The translations under genes and the position numbers were made by a program. The notes below the pieces were generated by a model, which searched no databases, was not told the origin of the DNA, and saw only the letters and a program-made list of their open reading frames with translations. DNA of 64,000 nt from Pyrococcus kukulkanii (GTDB lineage: Archaea; Methanobacteriota_B; Thermococci; Thermococcales; Thermococcaceae): NCBI RefSeq assembly GCF_041647995.1, contig NZ_JARRIB010000003.1, forward strand, positions 124,001 through 188,000, written 5' to 3'. Every line of letters starts with the position of its first letter. Within the stretch, counting starts at the first letter, position 1. Shown here one piece after another: positions 19,568 to 31,389 of the stretch.

Positions 19568-20732
19568 GGATTTCCAGCCTTCTCTTGCTCATTAACACTT
19601 TTGGATGCTTCATTAAGGCCTTAACAACCTCAAGGTAGTTCCCGCTAGCTAGCCTCTCTAAATCAGCCCCGCCCAGTAATTGAACGAACACATCTATGTC
19701 CTCATCCGTAAGCTTCTCCATTACCCTCCTCAGCTTTAGCAACTTCTCCATCCTTGGCCCCTCCCTTTCCCACCACTCCTTCGTGTAGTTCTTGAGCAAC
19801 TCCATGTTTTCCTCCTCCAGAGCCTTAACAATCCATCTTGCAGCCATCGTTGCGGCCTTCATGGCCTCGTACATCCCACCACCATGAACTGGATTAACCT
19901 GCCTCGCCGCATCTCCAACCACAAGAACATTACCCTTAACTAACTCCTTAACGAAGCCTCCAACTGGAACTAAACCAACGTTGACCTCGAGAATCTTGTT
20001 TCTGGGTATGTTATTTTCCTTGAGCCACTTGTCAAGGTAGTACTTTGCCGTTTTCTCATTATCAGAGTTGATTCCAATACCCACGTTGGCCCTATCCTCA
20101 TCTTTGGGAAAGACCCAAACGTAACCTCGGGGAGCTATCTCATTGCCAAACCACAGGTGAATTAAGTCAGGATCGTAGCCCTCTATCAACATTTCATATT
20201 CATAAGCAGAATCAAACTCATGTGGTGGGGCATATGTGTTTATTCCAGCCCTTCTCGCCACAGTACTTTCAACGCCGTCAGCTGCAACTATTACATCAGC
20301 TTTAATCTCCAAAGGTTCGCCCTCATGCTTGGCTTTCACGCCAACTATCTTATCACCATCCCTCAGAACGTCAATTACCTCGGTTCTCGCTAGAACTTCA
20401 GCCCCAGCCTTGGCAGCGTAATAAGCGAGCATCTTGTCGAACACTTTCCTTTCAAGTATGACACCGCTAACATCCTTATACCTAAGTTCCGCGGTGTAAC
20501 CGCTTGGAGAGTAAATCCTTGCCCCATAAATCTCCCTATTAATGAACCTCTTGTCATAAGGAATTTCAAACTCTTTGAAAATGTTAATGTTTATTCCCTC
20601 GGCGCACTGTTTTGGAGTTCCAATTGCAGGCTTTTTATCGACTAGAAGAACGGAGAAACCAGCTCTAGCCACGTTCCTGGCAACGATAGGGCCAGCTATA
20701 CCCGAACCAACGACGACAACGTCGTATCTCAT
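19551..20732 (-). CDS. Geranylgeranyl reductase family (archaeal lipid saturation)
   Basis: FAD-dependent reductase that saturates the isoprenoid chains of archaeal ether lipids. An N-terminal Rossmann motif ([17 protein letters not shown]), '[11 protein letters not shown]' and the family motif '[11 protein letters not shown]' are present, with '[20 protein letters not shown]' as the second FAD region. The 393 aa length is normal. The 5' end overlaps the upstream ferredoxin-like gene by 4 nt; that protein may supply electrons. Homologous to digeranylgeranylglycerophospholipid reductases. Confidence 0.9.
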   Translation of the reverse strand: MRYDVVVVGSGIAGPIVARNVARAGFSVLLVDKKPAIGTPKQCAEGININIFKEFEIPYDKRFINREIYGARIYSPSGYTAELRYKDVSGVILERKVFDKMLAYYAAKAGAEVLARTEVIDVLRDGDKIVGVKAKHEGEPLEIKADVIVAADGVESTVARRAGINTYAPPHEFDSAYEYEMLIEGYDPDLIHLWFGNEIAPRGYVWVFPKDEDRANVGIGINSDNEKTAKYYLDKWLKENNIPRNKILEVNVGLVPVGGFVKELVKGNVLVVGDAARQVNPVHGGGMYEAMKAATMAARWIVKALEEENMELLKNYTKEWWEREGPRMEKLLKLRRVMEKLTDEDIDVFVQLLGGADLERLASGNYLEVVKALMKHPKVLMSKRRLEILKALI

Positions 20733-20923
20733 TCTGACACCTCCTTATAGCTTAAGGCTCCTACGGGACATGCCTTAATGCATATCATGCACGAAATACA
20801 CTTGTCTTCAAGAAAATGCCAAGAGGAGGAGACTTCAATTGCAAGGGTCGGGCAAACACCTGCACAACCACCGCAAAGGTAACATTTGTCTTCATTCACC
20901 TTCACCAGGATTTTCCTCCCCAT
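20729..20923 (-). CDS. 2[4Fe-4S] ferredoxin-like protein
   Basis: A 64 aa small electron carrier with two CX2CX2CX3CP motifs: '[12 protein letters not shown]' and '[12 protein letters not shown]'. The ATG at 20923 has GGTGG upstream; a GTG nine bases further is possible. It lies between surR (32 nt overlap) and the geranylgeranyl reductase (4 nt overlap), so it probably donates electrons to the reductase in one transcript. Confidence 0.9.
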   Translation of the reverse strand: MGRKILVKVNEDKCYLCGGCAGVCPTLAIEVSSSWHFLEDKCISCMICIKACPVGALSYKEVSE

Positions 20924-21608
20924 TGTTACCACCCTCGATTATCTTTGCCTCATCGAGAAGAACCCTACCATCATTTATCATTTTTACTGGGATGAACCGC
21001 GACATCTCCTCGATTTTCTCCCTAACCTCTCTTTCCTTAAGGTTCAATCTATCGCTGAGCTCCTCTATCGTGGCTTCACCATTTAGGAGGAGGTAATGCA
21101 AGATCGCCAGCTGAGTCATATCCCCAATTGTCTTTAAGTATTCATCCTTTATCATCCTAATCAGTTTATTCCTGTAAGCTTCAACGACCCTGAAAGCCTC
21201 CAAAATTTTTCCTAGCTCCCTGTTCGCCTTTAAGAACTCGGAGAGCATTTCACTTAATCCTTGGGGATTTTCCTTTAAGGAAGATAAGTTCACATGGAAG
21301 TCCTTAAGCTCAGCCCCATCCAAGTTAAAGCCCTTGTACCAGAACATGTCAGGGGTTAGGGTTAGAACGTATGACTTTGCTATTGAAATCCGATAGTACT
21401 TCTTGGTCGGCCCTATGAACCTCTCCTCCTTCTCGTACGACTGAAGAATGCCTTCCCTCTCCATAATTTTAAGGTGCTTGGCCACTGCGGTGGAGGAAAC
21501 GGTGACTCTACTGCTGAGAAGGCTGAAGTAACATTCGGTACACGTTAAGTGAGACAGCAAATCCCTCCTAACCTTGTTCCCCAGGATATAAAATACGTCA
21601 GGTTCCAT
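20892..21608 (-). CDS. surR: SurR, sulfur-responsive redox regulator
   Basis: ArsR-type winged-helix regulator that, in P. furiosus, switches between hydrogen and sulfur metabolism; oxidation of a CxxC disulfide releases DNA. The CxxC is Cys23-Cys26 ('LTCTECYF'). The N-terminal HTH ('SSRVTVSSTAVAKHLKIMER') and a C-terminal second winged helix ('ILHYLLLNGEATIEELSDRL') are visible. ATG 21608 (MEPDVF) has GGTGGTGA upstream. It is divergent from pdo with SurR-type boxes between them, as in P. furiosus. Confidence 0.95.
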   Translation of the reverse strand: MEPDVFYILGNKVRRDLLSHLTCTECYFSLLSSRVTVSSTAVAKHLKIMEREGILQSYEKEERFIGPTKKYYRISIAKSYVLTLTPDMFWYKGFNLDGAELKDFHVNLSSLKENPQGLSEMLSEFLKANRELGKILEAFRVVEAYRNKLIRMIKDEYLKTIGDMTQLAILHYLLLNGEATIEELSDRLNLKEREVREKIEEMSRFIPVKMINDGRVLLDEAKIIEGGNNGEENPGEGE

Positions 21609-21658
21609 ATTCACCACCTACCCACATGTGTGGCGCAAAGCTTATATATTGTGCATTC

Positions 21659-21675
21659 AACCTTCGGTTGACAAC
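21659..21675. promoter_or_regulatory. Extended SurR operator between surR and pdo
   Basis: The sequence AACCTTCGGTTGACAAC is AAC-N5-GTT-N3-AAC, the reverse complement of the SurR consensus GTTn3AACn5GTT. It sits just upstream of the surR TATA (CTTATATATT, 21641-21650) and 66 nt from the pdo start, so it can control both genes. Confidence 0.75.
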
Positions 21676-21710
21676 CTTGATTAAAGCCAACTTTAGGTTT
21701 GCTAATTAGC

Positions 21711-21719
21711 GTTATAAAC
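21711..21719. promoter_or_regulatory. Second SurR half-palindrome near the pdo start
   Basis: GTTATAAAC fits GTTn3AAC and lies about 20 nt before the pdo ATG. It may be a weaker second SurR site at the transcription start region. The third half-site is absent. Confidence 0.45.
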
Positions 21720-21740
21720 GTTTAGATGGAGGTGAGAGGA

Positions 21741-22421
21741 ATGGGACTAATTAGTGACGCTGACAAGAAGATAATTAGGGAGGAATTCTTCTCAAAGATG
21801 ACCAATCCAGTTAAGCTCATCGTCTTCATAGGAAAGGAACACTGCCAGTACTGTGATCAGTTAAAGCAGCTCGTTCAGGAGCTTTCAGAGCTATCTGATA
21901 AGTTAAGCTACGAGATAGTGGACTTCGACACGCCTGAAGGTCAAGAGCTGGCCAAGAAATATAGGATCGACAGGGCACCAGCAACGACCATAACCCAGGA
22001 TGGAAAGGACTTTGGTGTAAGGTACTTCGGCCTTCCAGCTGGACACGAATTTGCAGCGTTCCTAGAGGATATAGTCGACGTAAGCAATGCACAAACAGAC
22101 CTAATGCCCGAGAGCAAGGAAGAGCTTGCAAAGATTGGCAAAGACGTTAGGATACTCGTCTTCGTAACCCCAACATGTCCCTACTGTCCACTGGCAGTTA
22201 GAATGGCTCACAAGTTCGCAATAGAAAACACGAAGGCAGGAAAAGGCAAGATACTTGGTGACATGGTTGAGGCCATTGAATATCCAGAGTGGGCTGACCA
22301 GTACAACGTGATGGCCGTTCCAAAGATAATCATCCAGGTAAACGGAGAAGACAAGGTTCAGTTCGAGGGAGCTTATCCAGAGAAGATGTTCCTAGAGAAG
22401 CTCCTCGCCGCCCTCAGCTGA
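21741..22421 (+). CDS. pdo: Protein disulfide oxidoreductase (PDO)
   Basis: Two fused thioredoxin folds; the archaeal dithiol/disulfide exchanger. The N-terminal unit has CQYC (Cys35-Cys38) and the C-terminal unit has CPYC (about 146-149), each followed by a cis-Pro ('RAPATT', 'MAVPKI'). The length is 226 aa from ATG 21741, which is preceded by GGAGGTGAGAG; the upstream ATG at 21726 overlaps that site. It is divergent from surR and probably SurR-regulated. It may reduce the SurR disulfide, as reported in P. furiosus. Confidence 0.96.
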   Translation: MGLISDADKKIIREEFFSKMTNPVKLIVFIGKEHCQYCDQLKQLVQELSELSDKLSYEIVDFDTPEGQELAKKYRIDRAPATTITQDGKDFGVRYFGLPAGHEFAAFLEDIVDVSNAQTDLMPESKEELAKIGKDVRILVFVTPTCPYCPLAVRMAHKFAIENTKAGKGKILGDMVEAIEYPEWADQYNVMAVPKIIIQVNGEDKVQFEGAYPEKMFLEKLLAALS

Positions 22422-22869
22422 AACTTTTTATTATTAATGCCAAGGTTAACAGGCCCAAGGGGATGCTTCTGTTTAGCTTTAAAGTCCTCTCAATTTTTGG
22501 AGTCGGATAACCACTAACTATTCTTGCGCTTATTGAAATTTGGAAGTCCTTCATCCTTACGATGAGCTCAAGGCCATACCCCTTCCTCTTCCACGGATAC
22601 AGGAAGGGCACCACACCGGAAAAGGCATCCAAAGCCAGATGGAAAGCAACTCCAACTGCAAACATCTTTAGCCATGGGAGAAGGAGAGATAAAAGCGCTA
22701 GAGGAATTAGAAAGAGGAGCGAGTGAAGGTAAGAGCGGTGCTCCTTAGCGAAAACATCAAAATCGGGAAACACCGAGCCAAGTATGAGCATTATCAAGTT
22801 AAGGGGACCAGGGTTTAAGAAAGAGAGGTAAGCTATAGTTGGAATCGAAGCGTGCTCAATTGGATCCAT
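22414..22869 (-). CDS. Membrane-bound metal-dependent hydrolase (DUF457/YdjM-like)
   Basis: A 151 aa membrane protein with about four hydrophobic segments. The conserved polar motifs 'HASIPTIAY', 'VFPDFDVFAKEHRSYLHSLL' and 'FHLALDAFSG' resemble the His/Asp metal site of the DUF457 family. Substrate unknown. The start at 22869 fits a leaderless message: TATA-like GCTTATAAG is centred about 26 nt upstream. It overlaps the pdo 3' end by 8 nt. Confidence 0.68.
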   Translation of the reverse strand: MDPIEHASIPTIAYLSFLNPGPLNLIMLILGSVFPDFDVFAKEHRSYLHSLLFLIPLALLSLLLPWLKMFAVGVAFHLALDAFSGVVPFLYPWKRKGYGLELIVRMKDFQISISARIVSGYPTPKIERTLKLNRSIPLGLLTLALIIKSFS

Positions 22870-23008
22870 GTTCTCAAATTTCCCGGTTGACTTATAAGCA
22901 TTAAGCCTTAGGAAGAGAGCTAGCCTATACACGGCTGATAACAGAAATAAGTGCGAGAGGAAACTGTTTTAAGCTGCAAAATTGTTCTTTACCTTAGGTG
23001 CGTGAAAG

Positions 23009-26000
23009 ATGGCCGAAGAGGTCAGGGAAGTAAAAGTTCTTGAAAAGCCTTGGGTTGAAAAGTACAGGCCTCAAAAGCTTAATGACATTGTTGGACAAGA
23101 GCATATCGTTAAAAGGCTGAAACACTACGTTAAAACAGGCTCAATGCCTCATCTACTCTTCGCTGGGCCTCCTGGCGTTGGAAAGTGCCTAACGGGAGAT
23201 GCAAAAGTCATAGCCAACGGAGAACTAACAACAATTGGAGAGCTTGTTGAAAGGCTCAGCGGCGGAAAGTTCGGTCCAACACCAGTAAGGGGTTTGACAG
23301 TACTAGGTATCGATGAAGATGGCAGGTTGAGAGAACTTCCAGTGGAATACGTATACAAGGACAAGAGCAAGGAGATCGTTAGGATAAGGACGAGGCTTGG
23401 AAGGGAGCTGAAAGTTACCCCCTACCATCCACTACTTGTAAACAGAAAGGATGGAAGGATAGAGTGGGTCAAAGCCGAAGAGTTAAGGCCTGGGGATAGG
23501 TTAGCAGTTCCAAGTTACTTACCAGCTAAGCTTGAGGAGAGCGAGGTTGCAGAATGGCTCGGCTACTTCATGGGATGTGGAAAGATTGAAGAGGGGTGGA
23601 TAGTCTTTAATGGAGATACCAAGTTCTTTGAGCTAACCAAAAAGCTGTTTGAAGATGCCAAGATAGTTGGGAACAGGGTAAAGTCCAAAAAGGCTCTTGA
23701 GCTTGTGAAGAACACAAACAGAATTCCAAGAGAAGGCTGGCTGGGCCTAGCTTCATTCTTAAAGGCTTACCTAAGATGCAGAAGGAAAGGCAACGTTATT
23801 TACGTCGGTAACAGAGAGCTTGCTGAGGAGATAGCTTACGCATTAACTGCAATCGGTTATCTCGTTGAGGTTAGGAATGAAAATGTCATAATTCACAAGA
23901 ACGTTGGAGCTACCCCAAGGATAAGTGAGAAGATAATCGAAAAGTTAAAGAAGAGGCTTAACATTTCAGCATCAGATCCCTGGGAGATGCTGAAGCAGAT
24001 TTACTACCGCGTTGAGAGAAACCCAAAGTTACTCAAGGATGAAGAGATAAGAGAAGGGATAGCATACATAATATTCCTAGCCCAAAACGAGCTCCTGTGG
24101 GATGAGATAATTAGCGTGGAAAAGCTTACTGGAGAGTTCATAATATACGACCTCCATGTTCCAACTTACCACAACTTTATAGGAGGTAACCTTCCAACGG
24201 TTCTCCACAACACAACAGCCGCTTTGGCCCTTGCGAGGGAGTTATTTGGCGAAAACTGGAGACACAATTTCCTTGAATTAAATGCCTCAGTTTCAAAAGA
24301 CACCCCCATACTGGTTAGAATCAACGGCAGGATTTTGAGAACAACATTTGCGGAACTTGATAAGATGTACTTTGACGATGACGATGGGGAAGTGTCGTAC
24401 AAGGACGTTGATAACCTTGAAGTGTTGACAGTCGATGAAAACTATCGCGTCAGATGGGCCAAGGTCAGCAAGATAATCCGCCACCGCGTTCCCGTAATTC
24501 TAAGGGTGCACTTGGAGGGAGGAGGAAAGCTCGAGCTAACTGGAAATCACTCAGTTATCGTTCTCACTGAAAACGGCCTCGAAACGATAAAGGCAAGCGA
24601 GCTTAAAGAGGGCTCAATACTGCTGAGCTTCACGACCAATCTCGAGGGCTTCTTGGATATCCTCGACCTTACCGAGTACAGCGTGAGGGAAACATCAAGG
24701 ACAAAGATATTCAATGAGCTATCGGTTGATGAAGAAATCTCCTACATGTTGGGTCTCTACGCGGCTGAAGGTGCCGTCGGATTCAGAGGAGAAACCTCAG
24801 GTCAGGTTATCTACACCCTCGGAGCCCACGAAAAAGAACTAATAGATAAGGTAAGGGACTTCGCAGAAAGGCTAGGAATCAGCGTCTACGAGAACTACAT
24901 CTCCTCAGGGTTCAATAGATCAAGGAAAACTGCCTACCAGGTTAGGCTCCTAAACACGCAACTGGCGAAGTTCTTTGAACAGAGCTTCTACGACGGAGAA
25001 GGAAGGAGGGCAGAAAACAAGAGAGTTCCTGGGTTCGTATTTGAGTTCCCAATCCATGAGAGAATAGCATTCCTGAGAGGGCTCGCGGATGGCGATGGAA
25101 GTAGAGAGTGGGAGAGTGTAATCAGGATATCTTCAGTTTCAAGGGACATGCTAATAGACGTCGTGTGGCTCGCGAGGATTTCTGGAATAGAAGCAAGCAT
25201 ATTCGAGCGTGAGGCCAGGCTGATATGGAAAGGTGGCATGAAGTGGGCAAAAGCAGAGTTGCTCCCAGCGGAGCCGATAGTTAAGATGCTCAAGAAAATC
25301 GAACATGCGATAGAGGGTAACTGGCACTACGAGCTAAGGCACCAGCTCTACGAGGGGAAGAAGAGAGTCAGGAAGGAAACACTAAGAAAAATCATAGACA
25401 TGATAAACGAGGACAAACTGAACGAGGGCGAGAGGAGAATTCTCGAAACTCTGAAGAAGCTTGCCTACACAGATCTACACGCCCTAATGGTGAAGAAGAT
25501 TGAACTAGTTGAGTACAACGACTTCGTTTACGATGTTAGCGTCCCAGGAAACGAGATGTTCTTTGCAGGCGAAATACCAGTTCTCCTTCACAACTCAGAC
25601 GAGAGGGGTATAAACGTCATTAGGGAGAAGGTGAAGGAGTTTGCAAGGACAAAGCCCATAGGAGGAGCGAGTTTCAAGATAATATTCCTTGATGAGGCAG
25701 ATGCACTAACCCAGGACGCCCAGCAGGCCTTAAGGAGAACAATGGAGATGTTTTCGAGCAATGTAAGATTTATCCTAAGCTGTAATTTTTCCTCACGTAT
25801 AATCGAGCCCATCCAGTCGAGATGTGCCATATTCAGGTTCAGACCGTTGCGTGATGAAGATATAGCGAAAAGATTGAGGTTTATAGCCGAAAACGAGGGG
25901 CTAGAGCTGACTGAGGAAGGCCTGCAGGCGATCCTCTACATCGCTGAAGGCGACATGAGAAGGGCGATAAATATCCTACAGGCTGCCGCAGCTTTGGACA

Positions 26001-26326
26001 AGAAGATAACAGATGAGAACGTATTCATGGTAGCCAGCAGGGCCAGACCGGAAGACATCAGGGAGATGATGCTCCTAGCGTTAGAGGGCAACTTCCTCAA
26101 GGCTAGGGAGAAGCTGAGAGAGATTCTCTTAAAGCAGGGGCTGAGCGGAGAAGACGTTCTGGTTCAGATGCACAAGGAGGTCTTCAACCTGCCGATAAGC
26201 GAGCCAAAGAAGGTCCAACTAGCAGACAAGATAGGCGAGTACAACTTCCGTCTGGTTGAGGGAGCAAATGAAATGATTCAGCTCGAGGCCCTGCTTGCCC
26301 AGTTCACCCTAATAGGCAAGAAGTGA
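23009..26326 (+). CDS. rfcS: Replication factor C small subunit with two inteins
   Basis: Clamp-loader ATPase that opens PCNA at primer ends. The 1105-codon frame contains 327 residues of extein and two inteins (342 and 436 aa). After splicing, Walker A becomes GPPGVGK|TT, Walker B is 'IIFLDEADA', the SRC motif is 'IQSRCAIFRF', and the C-terminal collar follows. The inteins interrupt the P-loop itself and the 'LNA|SDERG' motif, so activity depends on both splicing. AGGTGCGTG precedes the ATG. rfcL starts 6 nt after the stop. Confidence 0.96.
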   Translation: MAEEVREVKVLEKPWVEKYRPQKLNDIVGQEHIVKRLKHYVKTGSMPHLLFAGPPGVGKCLTGDAKVIANGELTTIGELVERLSGGKFGPTPVRGLTVLGIDEDGRLRELPVEYVYKDKSKEIVRIRTRLGRELKVTPYHPLLVNRKDGRIEWVKAEELRPGDRLAVPSYLPAKLEESEVAEWLGYFMGCGKIEEGWIVFNGDTKFFELTKKLFEDAKIVGNRVKSKKALELVKNTNRIPREGWLGLASFLKAYLRCRRKGNVIYVGNRELAEEIAYALTAIGYLVEVRNENVIIHKNVGATPRISEKIIEKLKKRLNISASDPWEMLKQIYYRVERNPKLLKDEEIREGIAYIIFLAQNELLWDEIISVEKLTGEFIIYDLHVPTYHNFIGGNLPTVLHNTTAALALARELFGENWRHNFLELNASVSKDTPILVRINGRILRTTFAELDKMYFDDDDGEVSYKDVDNLEVLTVDENYRVRWAKVSKIIRHRVPVILRVHLEGGGKLELTGNHSVIVLTENGLETIKASELKEGSILLSFTTNLEGFLDILDLTEYSVRETSRTKIFNELSVDEEISYMLGLYAAEGAVGFRGETSGQVIYTLGAHEKELIDKVRDFAERLGISVYENYISSGFNRSRKTAYQVRLLNTQLAKFFEQSFYDGEGRRAENKRVPGFVFEFPIHERIAFLRGLADGDGSREWESVIRISSVSRDMLIDVVWLARISGIEASIFEREARLIWKGGMKWAKAELLPAEPIVKMLKKIEHAIEGNWHYELRHQLYEGKKRVRKETLRKIIDMINEDKLNEGERRILETLKKLAYTDLHALMVKKIELVEYNDFVYDVSVPGNEMFFAGEIPVLLHNSDERGINVIREKVKEFARTKPIGGASFKIIFLDEADALTQDAQQALRRTMEMFSSNVRFILSCNFSSRIIEPIQSRCAIFRFRPLRDEDIAKRLRFIAENEGLELTEEGLQAILYIAEGDMRRAINILQAAAALDKKITDENVFMVASRARPEDIREMMLLALEGNFLKAREKLREILLKQGLSGEDVLVQMHKEVFNLPISEPKKVQLADKIGEYNFRLVEGANEMIQLEALLAQFTLIGKK
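23186..24211 (+). other. Intein 1 of RfcS, inside the P-loop
   Basis: It runs from Cys (TGC at 23186) to Asn (24209-24211), 342 residues, with Thr as the +1 residue and His-Asn at the end. Blocks seen are 'CLTGDAKVIANGELTTIGEL' at the start, 'VTPYHPLLV' (block B) and 'YDLHVPTYHNFIGG...VLHN' at the end. A weak LAGLIDADG-like stretch 'WLGYFMGCGKIE' remains where 'GxxxGDG' should be, so the endonuclease looks degraded while splicing residues are kept. Confidence 0.9.
24287..25594 (+). other. Intein 2 of RfcS, in the LNA|SDERG motif
   Basis: It runs from Ser (TCA at 24287) to Asn (25592-25594), 436 residues, with Ser as the +1 residue and His-Asn at the end. Block B is 'LTGNHSVIVL' and the C-terminus 'YDVSVPGNEMFFAGEIPVLLHN'. 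Two good LAGLIDADG motifs, 'YMLGLYAAEGAV' and 'AFLRGLADGDGS', suggest a homing endonuclease that may still be active. Confidence 0.92.
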
Positions 26327-26332
26327 TGGAAG

Positions 26333-27775
26333 ATGCCAGAGCTTCCCTGGGTTGAGAAGTACAGGCCAAGAAGGCTGAGCGAGATAGTTAATCAGGAGGA
26401 TGCCATTGAGAAAGTAAAGTCGTGGATAGAGAAGTGGCTCCACGGTAATCCGCCAAAGAAAAAGGCCCTACTGCTGGCAGGACCCCCAGGAAGCGGCAAA
26501 ACCACCACGGTATATGCACTGGCGAATGAATACAACTTCGAGGTAATCGAGCTGAACGCGAGCGATGAGAGGACTTACGAGAAGATAGCGAGGTACGTGC
26601 AGGCAGCGTACACCATGGACATCCTGGGGAAGAGGAGGAAGCTGATATTTCTCGATGAGGCGGACAACATAGAGCCCAGTGGGGCAAGGGAGATTGCAAA
26701 GCTGATAGACAGGGCGAGGAACCCAATAATAATGGCGGCGAACAAGTACTGGGAGGTTCCAAAGGAGATAAGGGACAAGGCAGAGCTAGTGGAGTACAAG
26801 AGGCTCGGCGTTAGGGATGTAATGAACGCCCTTATAAGAATCCTAAAAAGGGAAGGGATTACTGTCCCAAAGGACATCCTGTACGAGATAGCCAAGAGAT
26901 CCAGCGGTGACCTAAGAGCTGCGATAAACGATCTGCAGACCGTTGTAGTTGGAGGCTACGAGGATGCAAAGCAGGTTCTAGCGTACAGGGATGTAGAGAA
27001 GACGGTGTTCCAGGCGTTGGGTCTGGTGTTCGGGAGCGACAACGTGAAGAGGGCGAAGATGGCTACGTGGAATCTTGATATGACGCCGGATGAGTTCCTG
27101 CTGTGGGTAGATGAAAATATTCCACATATGTACCTCAAGCCGGAAGAGATGGCAAAAGCCTACGAAGCAATAAGCAAAGCTGACATTTACCTAGGCAGAG
27201 CCCAAAGAACGGGGAACTATTCACTGTGGAAGTACGCGATAGACATGATGACCGCTGGAGTTGCAGTGGCAGGAACGAAGAAGAGAGGCTTCGCCAAGTT
27301 CTACCCACCAAACACCCTAAAGATGCTAGCGGAAAGTAAGGAGGAAAGGTCGCTCAGGGATTCTATCATAAAGAAGATAATGAGAGAGATGCACATGAGC
27401 AAGCTTGAGGCCATAGAGACAATGAAGATCATCAGGACGATATTCGAGAACAATCTAGATTTAGCGGCACACTTCACGGTATTCCTAGGATTGAGCGAGA
27501 AGGAGGTTGAGTTCCTAGCGGGTAAGGAGAACGCGGGGACAATATGGGGGAAGGCCTTAGCGTTGAGGAGGAAGCTCAAGCTAACTAAGAGGGAAGAGGA
27601 GAAGGTTGAAGAAAAGGTGGAAGAGGAAATTGAAGAGGAAACAGAGGAAGAAACTGAGGAAGAAGAGGTTGAAGAAGAAATAAAGGGGAAGGAAGAGAAG
27701 AAAAAAGAAGAAAAGCCCAAGGAAAAGAAAAAAGGGAAGCAGGTTACACTTTTCGACTTCCTGGGGAAGAAATGA
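26333..27775 (+). CDS. rfcL: Replication factor C large subunit
   Basis: Large clamp-loader subunit. Walker A is GPPGSGKTT (about residues 50-58), Walker B 'LIFLDEADN', and '[10 protein letters not shown]' matches the RFC box where rfcS carries intein 2. The collar domain extends to about residue 410. The tail is a long Glu/Lys-rich stretch (about 420-465) ending in '[11 protein letters not shown]', a PIP box that binds PCNA. No intein here. It is cotranscribed with rfcS. Confidence 0.96.
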   Translation: MPELPWVEKYRPRRLSEIVNQEDAIEKVKSWIEKWLHGNPPKKKALLLAGPPGSGKTTTVYALANEYNFEVIELNASDERTYEKIARYVQAAYTMDILGKRRKLIFLDEADNIEPSGAREIAKLIDRARNPIIMAANKYWEVPKEIRDKAELVEYKRLGVRDVMNALIRILKREGITVPKDILYEIAKRSSGDLRAAINDLQTVVVGGYEDAKQVLAYRDVEKTVFQALGLVFGSDNVKRAKMATWNLDMTPDEFLLWVDENIPHMYLKPEEMAKAYEAISKADIYLGRAQRTGNYSLWKYAIDMMTAGVAVAGTKKRGFAKFYPPNTLKMLAESKEERSLRDSIIKKIMREMHMSKLEAIETMKIIRTIFENNLDLAAHFTVFLGLSEKEVEFLAGKENAGTIWGKALALRRKLKLTKREEEKVEEKVEEEIEEETEEETEEEEVEEEIKGKEEKKKEEKPKEKKKGKQVTLFDFLGKK

Positions 27776-27868
27776 GCTCTACTCTACATTTCCTCTTTTC
27801 TGCTCTTTTGCATACCTAAAATCCCAAGCTAAGAATGAATGAACAATACCACGATGGTTCTACATTAC

Positions 27869-28789
27869 CTATTTCCAGTAGGGCTCCCTCAGCAGAATTG
27901 CCTTCCTGAATATTTCAACTAAATCTTCATCACTGGCACCTTCCCTCATGGGCCCCAGGATATCTATTAAGTCGTCTTTCCTAAGCAGACAAGTCTTAAG
28001 GTACCCATCGGCCGTCAACCTTAGTCTCGTGCAGTTCATACAGAAGGTAGTGTTGTGCATCGACCTTACAACTTCAACTTCAACGATTTTCCCATCAACT
28101 GGGAGGAAGTACTTCCTCCTCCTGTGCATCCTCCTCTCCCTTATCTCTACGGCCAATTTCTCGAACTCTTCCTCCAAGGGCTTTAAGGGATAGAAGAAGT
28201 CCTTGAAGAATTGGGAATCTTCCATCTCCCTGGGGACCTCTATCTCTATCAGTTGAAGGATCGCCCCGACTTCCCCGGCGAACCTTATCATATCCCAGAT
28301 CTCGTCATCATTAATCCCCTTCATAACCACCATGTTGAGCTTTACGGGATGAAAAAGCCTTGTAGCCTTTCTTATTCCCTTCAAAACTTGATCAAGAACG
28401 TCAAAGCCGGTAATCATTTTATACTTCTCTCTGTCAAGCGTGTCGAGGCTTATATTTACTCTATCAAGGCCAGCCTCCTTGAGCTTTTCCGCTAGGGTGT
28501 AGAGGGTCGTCCCATTAGTCGTGAGCGAGAGGTCAATGACGTAGGGCCTAATTTTTCTAATTATCTCCATGATATCTGATCTTATAGTAGGCTCCCCACC
28601 CGTGAGCTTCACCTTCCTAATTCCCAAGCGGGAGGCTATCCTCACTATTCTCTCTATCTCCTCAGGAGTCATCCTTCGCTCTCCGTCAAGCTGTCCCTCC
28701 CTGTGGCAGTAGAAGCAGTTTAGGTTGCACTCCTTTGTTAGTGAAATCCTTAGATTTGTCACGGGCCTTCCGAACCTGTCTATCAGCAT
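27869..28789 (-). CDS. moaA: GTP 3',8-cyclase MoaA
   Basis: Radical SAM enzyme for the first step of pyranopterin (molybdenum/tungsten cofactor) synthesis. The N-terminal cluster motif is 'CNLNCFYC' (CX3CX2C) and the SAM-binding 'LTGGEPTIR' follows. The C-terminal substrate cluster is '[18 protein letters not shown]'. The GG tail of bacterial MoaA is absent; the protein ends in 'PYWK'. ATG 28789 is preferred because GGAGGTTGCA precedes it. moaE lies elsewhere in the window. Confidence 0.93.
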   Translation of the reverse strand: MLIDRFGRPVTNLRISLTKECNLNCFYCHREGQLDGERRMTPEEIERIVRIASRLGIRKVKLTGGEPTIRSDIMEIIRKIRPYVIDLSLTTNGTTLYTLAEKLKEAGLDRVNISLDTLDREKYKMITGFDVLDQVLKGIRKATRLFHPVKLNMVVMKGINDDEIWDMIRFAGEVGAILQLIEIEVPREMEDSQFFKDFFYPLKPLEEEFEKLAVEIRERRMHRRRKYFLPVDGKIVEVEVVRSMHNTTFCMNCTRLRLTADGYLKTCLLRKDDLIDILGPMREGASDEDLVEIFRKAILLREPYWK

Positions 28790-28836
28790 TGCAACCTCCA
28801 AGATGACATGCAAAATGATAAAAATAAGCGTTTGCG

Positions 28837-30649
<1,813 letters not shown>

Positions 30650-30702
30650 TTTGGGAAGAAAATTGATATAGTTAACCGCCGAAATATAAACAGGGGGTCA
30701 TT

Positions 30703-31389
30703 TTGATCGAAAAGTTAAAAAATCTCAGGACACTTCACAGGGGCTTTGAGGAAAAATTGCCGCTGTTGAGGGACTTTCAGGCGCTGAGCGAATGCTACCA
30801 AATTCTAAACAAGGAAATACAGATTTTGTCGGAGATCGGTGACGAGGCCTTTAAGCTGGGAAGGGAGTTTGAAAGGTACGTTCAAGAGTCCTTAAGGCTC
30901 ATTGTGCAGATGAAAGGGCTAATTGAGGATGCGTTGGCGACCTTCAACGAGGGGGACAGATTGGAGTTTTCAATCAGAAAAATTATCCAGTTTAACAGAA
31001 ACTACGATTACATACTGACTGAAAACCTCAACTCCATGATTACCTATGCAGAATTCATGGAGATAATGGATAAAGGCGGCATCCCCTCCCACTTTATGGA
31101 GAGAATCTCAAGGGCAGAGAAAATCGTTAAGGATTTCACCCTCCTGATAAAGTTCTTAAGGCTTCTCTATGATAGGCCCTCAGACATATTTAAGGTAGAA
31201 TTCTTGCTGAGAACGCTGAACGCTCAGGGGCTTAAGTGGGTTGAAGTGAGGCATCTAGAGCGAGAGACTGGAATTCCGAGAGATGAAATTCGAGATATAC
31301 TGGAGGCATTAACGCTCATTGGGATAACGGAGAGGATGGAAAGAGGTGGTGAAAGTGTCTACAGAGTCAGAGATAGCGGTGAGGATTAG
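30703..31389 (+). CDS. Helical protein with C-terminal winged-helix domain
   Basis: A 228 aa protein I cannot name. The first 170 residues are predicted mostly helical with coiled-coil character. The last 55 ('[32 protein letters not shown]') look like a winged helix-turn-helix. The start is TTG at 30703, supported by AGGGGG upstream and TATA-like GAAATATAAAC. It overlaps fau-1 by 35 nt and is divergent from the DUF835 gene. Confidence 0.6.
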   Translation: MIEKLKNLRTLHRGFEEKLPLLRDFQALSECYQILNKEIQILSEIGDEAFKLGREFERYVQESLRLIVQMKGLIEDALATFNEGDRLEFSIRKIIQFNRNYDYILTENLNSMITYAEFMEIMDKGGIPSHFMERISRAEKIVKDFTLLIKFLRLLYDRPSDIFKVEFLLRTLNAQGLKWVEVRHLERETGIPRDEIRDILEALTLIGITERMERGGESVYRVRDSGED

